64,000 nucleotides of DNA, taken from the NCBI RefSeq assembly GCF_000321225.1, contig NW_004450277.1, positions 1,576,303 through 1,640,302 of the forward strand, written 5' to 3'. This document shows positions 58,430 through 64,000 of the stretch, piece after piece. The first letter of the stretch is position 1; each line of letters opens with the position of its first letter. A program made the translations under genes and the position numbers. The notes under the pieces are model-generated. The model was not told where the DNA came from and searched no databases. It was given only the letters and a program-made list of their open reading frames with translations. The stretch comes from Odobenus rosmarus divergens. Taxonomy: Eukaryota; Chordata; Mammalia; Carnivora; Odobenidae.

Positions 58430-59292
58430 AAAAATTACGATAATTTAAAAATATGTTAATGTTCATGAGAGCTGGTATGGCAGTCACCCTCCTTCCCCAT
58501 TATTTTTCAAAATTCAGATGCCACATCTTGTGCTTTCCTCTTCTATATAAATTTTAGAATCAACCTGGCAAGTTCAAAGACAAAACCTATTGCGAATTTC
58601 ATTGGAATTGCCTTGAACTCTTCATATGGAAAACTAACAGCTTTACAATATTGGATCTCCCCATCCACTAGTAAAGTATATAATCTCCTTTACTTATTTT
58701 TATAGTTATTTAACTAAGTTTTACAGTTTTTAATTTTCAGATAAAGGTCTTAGGCTTATTTTCTTAAACGCTGTAGTTTTTATTACAGTGATCTTTCCCC
58801 CCTTGTAGCTGCTATTATTTTCTGACTGATTATTGATGATGGGCAGGATCAGACGTCCTTAATTCAAATTCCACCTCCTCCATTTATTTATTTTAGACAA
58901 TTCACTCAACTTCTCTGAGCCTTTGTTTTCTCTTCTAAAATACGAGGATGATAAAGCAAGGGACGTAAATGGAATTGAAAGAGAAGGACCAACCAATCAT
59001 AAATCGCGGCTTTAAGCCAGTAATATCATGGCATGGGCTCAATAAAGACTTGGAGAGACTCCTTCACGGTTGGGAGAATAGCTGAGGGCGAGTCTATGTT
59101 GTATACAGGGGATTGTATTAAAACTCGAATTCCTATGAACATTCAAAGCACCATGCACCACTATAGGAAGAATAATAAAAAATTTTCTTTCGTGAAAGTT
59201 TTGGGGAGGTCCAGGTGCGCGCCGTTCTGTTACCTGAAGCGACTCCTTATTTCTTCAGTTGGTATCACCTCTCCCGAATAATTTGGAGTCGA

Positions 59293-59311
59293 GCATTCTG
59301 GGCTTTGTAGT
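59293..59311 (-). promoter_or_regulatory. ZNF143/THAP11-type site 1
   Basis: Minus strand reads ACTACAAAGCCCAGAATGC, close to the known ACTACAATTCCCAGCATGC consensus. Usually promoter-proximal in mammals. Confidence 0.65.
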
Positions 59312-59358
59312 AACTTCCTTATTAGAGTTGTTCCAAAGGGCTCACGCGGTTGCATGAG

Positions 59359-59377
59359 ACTACATTTCCCAGGAGCC
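59359..59377 (+). promoter_or_regulatory. ZNF143/THAP11-type site 2
   Basis: Plus strand reads ACTACATTTCCCAGGAGCC. The first 14 bases fit the consensus well, the 3' end less so. It faces site 1, 66 bp apart. Confidence 0.6.
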
Positions 59378-59524
59378 TTCCGGGCCGGTTGTTTGCTTGT
59401 TCCTCATCCTGACTTCCGGCGTCCTTGCGATCCTCTGGGCCAATCCGGAGGCTAAGGATTGCCGGTTCCCGCACTCTGATTGGTGCATTCGACTAGAGAG
59501 CCTGGGTTCAAATTTTCAACGGTA

Positions 59525-59581
59525 CTGAATGAAGTCCCGCGGCGGATCTTCCGGGCGCTCGGTTGTCAGAGCTGAGGCGAG
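59525..59581 (+). other. TPX2: Probable TPX2 exon 1 (noncoding) and donor
   Basis: Downstream of the CHR-like element the sequence runs to a strong donor, GGCGAG|GTGAGC, with the intron beginning at 59582. The left edge is a guess because the start site cannot be read from sequence. The stretch has one ATG (gaATGaag at about 59527) followed by a short frame; the TPX2 protein start is not here. Confidence 0.5.
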
Positions 59582-59884
59582 GTGAGCCTTGGGGAGAAAC
59601 GGGGAGCAGCTGGGGCGCGGCCTGCCCTTTCCCTGATTTTTGAACGGCTGGAGGTCGCCCCCAAGCCCGTAGCGCCTCCAGGAGCCTCTTGACACTGGCG
59701 TCTGAGGCGGTCGTATTGTGTGGGCGCCGCCCTGGCCAGGCGGAGAAGGAGCCGGGCATCGGACCACCCTTCTCTTGGTGACAGGATTTTCCAGTGAAGT
59801 GTGTCCCGACCGAGACTAGCGGGCTGCATCTGGAGGTAGAGGCCGTGGGAAATAGGGGCAAGTAGGGGTTGCTGGAGGCTGTAA

Positions 59885-60060
59885 GCTAATAACGGTAACT
59901 ACCATTGTTACCACGCTCAGATGAGATAAGCTTTCACTGGACTAAGCACCCTGCGTGCGTTTTCTCACTTAATTATCGCACGAAGCCAATGAAGCAGGTG
60001 CTATTCCTAGTCCCACTTTATAGAGGAGGAAACTGAGGCTCACAATCTAAATTTCAAGGA
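59885..60060 (-). mobile_element. MIR
   Basis: Antisense: ctttatagaggaggaaactg, aatgaagcaggtgctattcc. Confidence 0.75.
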
Positions 60061-61072
60061 ATGGGTGAAACAGTAGCCCCGCCCTCAAGAAGTGTGGCTT
60101 TGGTGGAGGAAAACAGATGTGGTCACAGACAACTAGATTTACAAAGTATTGTGTAGGATAGAAAGGTAATAGAGATGGTGTGAGAACTTAATTGCGGGAC
60201 TTTAATTCCAGTTGGAGTTGTTTTTCTGTTTGGGATTTAAAATTCATCCTGTTTATCCGTATCTGCTTAGCCCACCCCCTTTGTAACGATTATCTAGGTA
60301 TTATTGCCTTTCTAATTTTCTGTCCTAGAACATTTATAGATTGAAGAAGAAAGGAAAAGTGTGAACCAGACTATAATATGGTAGGATTGTTTTGCCCCCT
60401 TTTTCTTGATGTATGGTTTCTTTGTCTCACGTACAGTTTTCTTCTAGTTAAGTACCAAGGGCTTGCCCAATCAGCTCTGCTTAGGACCAGACGGCATTGA
60501 GTGCTCTGCTGATTTTGCTCTGAGGTCATCCTTTATGTACTCCTAGGTTCATTCAGCTTTACCTTGTCTTGACATCCTATGGCCTTTCTTTGTATTTGTC
60601 TCACTCATCGGATGTCAGAATTTGAACTATTTACTGCTATAATAAGGATATTCTTGTGTTCTGGCCTCAGTGTATCATACATACCCTGTCAAGCCACCCC
60701 TATATCGCCCTTGGTTTTTTGGAATAGCACTGTTGGGTGTGGTAGCTCAGTATTAAGTTACCAGTCTCAGGATAAAAATTTTTGTGGCTCCCAGCTCACT
60801 TAGCTAATTAATTGACTTGAGGGTGTACTGTGTGCTCAGATTGGTGTTAGATACTATGGATATTCAGATGTATGATGTTCTCATGGGTTTTCTGGTATGC
60901 TTGAGGACAAAAGACTGATTCAGATTGACAAGTGACAATCTGAACAAGATATGACAGCATTGGAGAACTCTAGTGTTATGTATTGTAGGTGCCCTGGCAA
61001 TGTAGAGGTGAGGGAGATAATGTCTTTGTGAAGCAGATGTCACACAAACTGGCTCTTGATAAGCAGAGTTTG

Positions 61073-61269
61073 GGCGCCTGGGTGGCTCGGATGGTTGGGC
61101 ATCTGCCTTCGGCTCAGGTCGTGATCCCGGGGTCCTGGGATCGAGTGCCGCATCGGGCTCCCTGCTCCTTGGGAGCCTGCTTCTCCCTCTGCTTCTCTCT
61201 CTCTCTCTCCCTCTCTCTCTCTCTCCCTCTGTCTCTCATGAATAAATGGATAAAATCTTTTAAAAAAAA
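61073..61269 (+). mobile_element. CAN-SINE, tcatgaataa-tail subtype
   Basis: Sense, with a long CT run. Repeats aagcagagtttgg at about 61061 and 61270. Confidence 0.95.
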
Positions 61270-61439
61270 AAGCAGAGTTTGGTTAGACAAGAACTAGAAC
61301 AGTCTTGGTGCACAGAAATTGCCCACTTATTATCTGCTGAACTGGATAGGCAGGAGGGCATTATCTAAATTGACTACAAAATTGCAGGTATGAAAAACTG
61401 GATGTATTCAACTAGGTTGGTAAATTTGTTTAAACTTTT

Positions 61440-61636
61440 GGGGTGCCTGGGTGGCTCAGTTGGTTAAGTGTCTGCCTTTGACTCAGGTCGTGATCCCAGG
61501 GTTCTGGGATTGAGCCCTGCATCATCGGGCTCCTTGCTCAGCAGGGAGCCTGCTTCTCCCTCTCCCTGTGCCGCTCCCCCTACTTGTGCTCTCTTGCTCT
61601 CTCTGTCAAATAAATGAATAAAATCTTAAAAAAAAA
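61440..61636 (+). mobile_element. CAN-SINE
   Basis: Sense: ggggtgcctgggtggctcag; tail aaataaatgaataaaatc and A-run. Confidence 0.94.
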
Positions 61637-62424
61637 CCAAAACTTTAAAACTTTTAATAAAATAGGGTTGTTTTGGCCAGGCTTATGCTTAAGTCTGTGT
61701 ATTCGAAGCTTAATAAAGTTAACTTACCCTACATTTGCAATTAAGCTTCTCCAGGAGACAGGATTATGTAGGAAAGTCCTTCATTTTTTGTTTAGGTGCC
61801 AGGAGATGTTCCGAAGTTTTTCTATATCCCCTACATATTTTTTTCCTTCAGCCTTTCCTGGGTCTCTTCCCTAATTCTTTTTTGAATTGCTGGGGAAGGA
61901 AGGAAGAAAGAAGAGATCTAAATGCCCTTTGGCAAACTGAATTTTCTTTGCAATGAGTAAAGTTAGGAAATAGAATGACCACTGGGAGACTGAACAGCCC
62001 AAACAATTCTATGAATAGGTCTGTATTTGAGACAGGGACCTAGATATCAATGGTTCAAGGTACCTTTTTTCATATTATAAGTGTGCCTATTATTTGTCTT
62101 GATGTTTGAATAGAAGTGTACCCTATCACCCCTTGGTGTCAGTGTTCCTAAATTGCAGATTTTGGAAAGGTAGTTTTAAAACGGGAGTGTATAATATTAA
62201 AGACACCATGAGACAGCATATGTATAATCAAGAAACTTAAGCTGAAACAACAATTAAGTTTGGCATTTGGGTAGATTTATGCTATTTAGATCTTAGCTCT
62301 CAGAAGCACTCTTTGGTTTTGAGAGTGGGTATCCTTGCTGTTTTGTAGCCCTTTCCTATTCTCTGTTTACCATTTTTACTACAGAGAACATGAACCTGTT
62401 ATATCACCTTTCTCTTTCTAATAG

Positions 62425-62537
62425 GTTCTTGATAAGAAGTATTTGCTAGACTTCAACATTTCAGAAGAGTGGTGAAAAAGTATATTGCAACTCTGAATCA
62501 AGCCTGTAGGCAGGTGGACTGATAGATTAAACCACAT
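62425..62537 (+). other. TPX2: Candidate TPX2 exon 2 (noncoding)
   Basis: A pyrimidine tract with cctttctctttctaatag precedes 62425, and accacat|gtaagg follows 62537, giving a 113-nt exon with good splice sites on the sense strand of the gene. It lies in a repeat-free pocket between SINE/L1 blocks. It has no long frame, so it would be 5' UTR. Support is splice-site quality and position only. Confidence 0.45.
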
Positions 62538-62599
62538 GTAAGGCTTTGTCCACAGTGAGTTACATTAAAAAGGAATAAGAGGAACATTAATATATTACC

Positions 62600-62779
62600 A
62601 TCAAAAGTGTTTCATGTATCTTCAAAAGTAACATTTTGGAAGAAAATTTATTTAATACAGAAAAGCAAAAGAAAGCTATCACTCACTATCCTACCTCTCA
62701 GATAAACTATTGCTAATATTTTGATAGATTTCTTTCCAAATTTTTCTGTGCCCATATTTGGTTTTAAAAATTCATACAC
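62600..62779 (-). mobile_element. L1, antisense (continues 62966-63057, 63231-63442, 63644-63790)
   Basis: tggctatgtggtattccatt, ttttgaggttcttgggtatc, typical antisense L1 3' wording broken by three SINEs. Confidence 0.75.
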
Positions 62780-62965
62780 TGGGCACCTGGGTAGCTCAGT
62801 TATTAAGCATCTGCCTTTGGCTCAGGTCATGATCCCGGGGTCCTGGGATCGAGCCCCACATCAGGCTCCCTGCTCAGTGGGAAGCCTGCTTCTCCCTCTC
62901 CCTCTCCCCTTGCTTGTGTTCCCTCTCTCACTGTATCTCTCTGTTAAATAAATCTTAAAAATAAA
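62780..62965 (+). mobile_element. CAN-SINE in L1
   Basis: Sense, cagttattaagcatctgcc subtype; short tail. Confidence 0.93.
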
Positions 62966-63057
62966 AGTCCTACACTAAAAATTTTCATTATTTTTTTCAA
63001 CTTAATAATTAGGTTATGAACATTTTTTTCATGTCATTAAAATTTGCTACAACTTTT

Positions 63058-63230
63058 ATTTTATTTATTATTTAAAAGATTTTATTTGTCAGAGAGAGGG
63101 AGCGAGAGCACGTGCACAAGCAGGGGGAGCAGCAGGCAGAGGTAGAAGCAGACTCCCTGCTGAGCAAGGAGCCCGATGTGGGACTTTATCCCAAGACCCT
63201 GGGATAACCGACTGACCCACCTAGGCATCC
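63058..63230 (-). mobile_element. CAN-SINE in L1
   Basis: Antisense, head partly lost. Repeats gctacaacttttatt / gctacaacataattt. Confidence 0.9.
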
Positions 63231-63442
63231 CGCTACAACATAATTTTAATGGCTATGTGGTATTCCATTATATGGTTCTGCCATAGTTTTTTATGCAGTG
63301 AAATCATTGGTCAAAAGTTCGTATTTTTAAGACTTGGGTATGTAACACCAAATTGCTTCATAGGAAAATTATGCTGATTTACATACCCACTTAATAGTGT
63401 ATATTCACACAGGTACAAATTTATATTTTAAAAATATGTGAG

Positions 63443-63631
63443 GGCACCTGGGTGGCTCAGTTGGTTGGGCGACTGCCTTCGGCTCAGGTCATGATCCTGG
63501 AGTCCCGGGATCGAGTCCCGCGTCGGGCTCCCTGCTCGGCAGGGAGTCTGCTTCTCCCTCTGACCCTCCCCTGTCTCATGCTCTCTCTCTCTATCTCATT
63601 CTCTCTCAAATAAATGGATAAAATCTTTAAA
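63443..63631 (+). mobile_element. CAN-SINE, gcgactgcc subtype
   Basis: Sense. Perfect repeats aaaaatatgtga at 63430-63441 and 63632-63643. Confidence 0.95.
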
Positions 63632-64000
63632 AAAAATATGTGATACATTCACATGGTACAAAAATCAAATAGTATAAGAAGTTTTATAGTTAAAAATCTT
63701 CTTTCAACCCTGTCACTATCTACCTCACTTCCTGGCATCCCATAGGTAATCACTTTTTGAGGTTCTTGGGTATCTGTGTATCTACATCCCAAGAAGGATA
63801 CCTTTTGAACGATATAAATCTTTACAAGACTGAGTGATTGAGATTTCACTAGGAATGTAACCTCCTGCTGCCCCACTGTCAACCCTTACAAACTCTTTCA
63901 GCTTGTTACTATTGAAACAGCAGAACACTTTGATATTCTACAAAGATTTCCTGATATTCTACAAAGATTTCCTTTTAGTGTTCTTCAAAGATCTGTGTCA

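Larger units (their letters stand above)
48060..59289. other. BCL2L1-TPX2 intergenic region
   Basis: About 11 kb between the two divergent promoters. It is mostly antisense and sense L1 pieces, L2, one MaLR-like LTR, MIRs and ten SINEs, plus the derived copy of the inverted duplication. 55011-55720 (including 55240-55560) and 58960-59290 are single-copy with nothing recognisable apart from a short (TA)n run at about 55704. No gene is supported. Confidence 0.7.
59290..59530 (+). promoter_or_regulatory. TPX2: Probable TPX2 promoter (G2/M type)
   Basis: Compact, moderately CpG-rich, no TATA. From left to right: a ZNF143-like site (minus), a second ZNF143-like site (plus), ETS-type cttccgg at about 59374 and 59412, CCAAT at 59440-59444, ATTGG (inverted CCAAT) at 59479-59483, and TTCAAA at 59507-59512 (reverse of the CHR TTTGAA). 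CCAAT pairs followed by a CHR near the start site are the signature of promoters controlled by NF-Y and the DREAM/MMB complexes, as expected for the spindle factor TPX2. The gene name rests on known synteny next to BCL2L1 and on these motifs, not on coding sequence. Confidence 0.7.
59582..64000 (+). other. TPX2: TPX2 first intron(s), window end
   Basis: No TPX2 coding exon is recognisable. 59885-60060 is an antisense MIR; 60061-61060 and 61650-62420 are single-copy sequence in which I see nothing recognisable; five SINEs and antisense L1 pieces fill the rest. Confidence 0.55.

Noticed and set aside
59582..64000. TPX2 coding exons
   Set aside because: No frame resembling the TPX2 N-terminus was seen; coding sequence presumably begins beyond the window.

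Overview
This is vertebrate nuclear DNA from a carnivoran mammal of the caniform branch. About fifty copies of the carnivore tRNA-Lys-derived SINE (CAN-SINE/SINEC, reading gcctgggtggctcag on one strand) lie among old MIR, L2 and L1 remnants. The SINE types look more like those of pinnipeds or mustelids than the young canine subfamily, and I do not see the young bear/panda subfamily I know. The species call is an inference.

Only two genes can be supported. BCL2L1 (Bcl-x) lies on the minus strand. Its main coding exon (45654-46329; coding 45654-46217) is intact and encodes residues 1-188 of Bcl-xL, with BH4, BH3, BH1 and the first half of BH2. The last coding exon (rest of BH2 and the membrane anchor) is not in the window, so positions 1-45653 are the 3' part of a very long intron. 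Upstream on the minus strand are a short intron and a CpG island with promoter motifs (about 46700-48060). On the plus strand, about 11 kb further on, a second compact promoter at 59290-59581 has the features of a G2/M cell-cycle gene: two CCAAT boxes, a CHR-like element, ETS sites and two ZNF143-like sites. Given the known order BCL2L1-TPX2 (human 20q11.21), this is most likely the TPX2 promoter and first noncoding exon. A candidate second noncoding exon lies at 62425-62537. No TPX2 coding sequence is in the window.

Layout: 1-45653, BCL2L1 long intron, rich in SINEs and old repeats; 45654-46329, BCL2L1 coding exon; 46330-48060, intron 1 and CpG island; 48060-59290, intergenic, mainly L1/L2 remnants, one MaLR-like LTR and SINEs; 59290-64000, TPX2 promoter and first intron(s).

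The most interesting signals are not genes. A 530-bp block of BCL2L1 intron (11843-12372) recurs inverted at about 98-99% identity at 56788-57320, inside an L2 element, on the other side of the BCL2L1 promoter. Two separate 5' fragments of U6 snRNA are flanked by perfect target-site duplications and look like tailless retropseudogenes. A poly(A)-tailed processed transcript end at 33093 starts with 58 nt identical to a sequence 2.5 kb away. A 47-bp x 5 minisatellite arose inside an L1. Several SINEs reuse the same insertion site. Bcl-xL carries Glu at position 76, where human and mouse have the caspase-site Asp. I found no evidence for a wholly new gene system.
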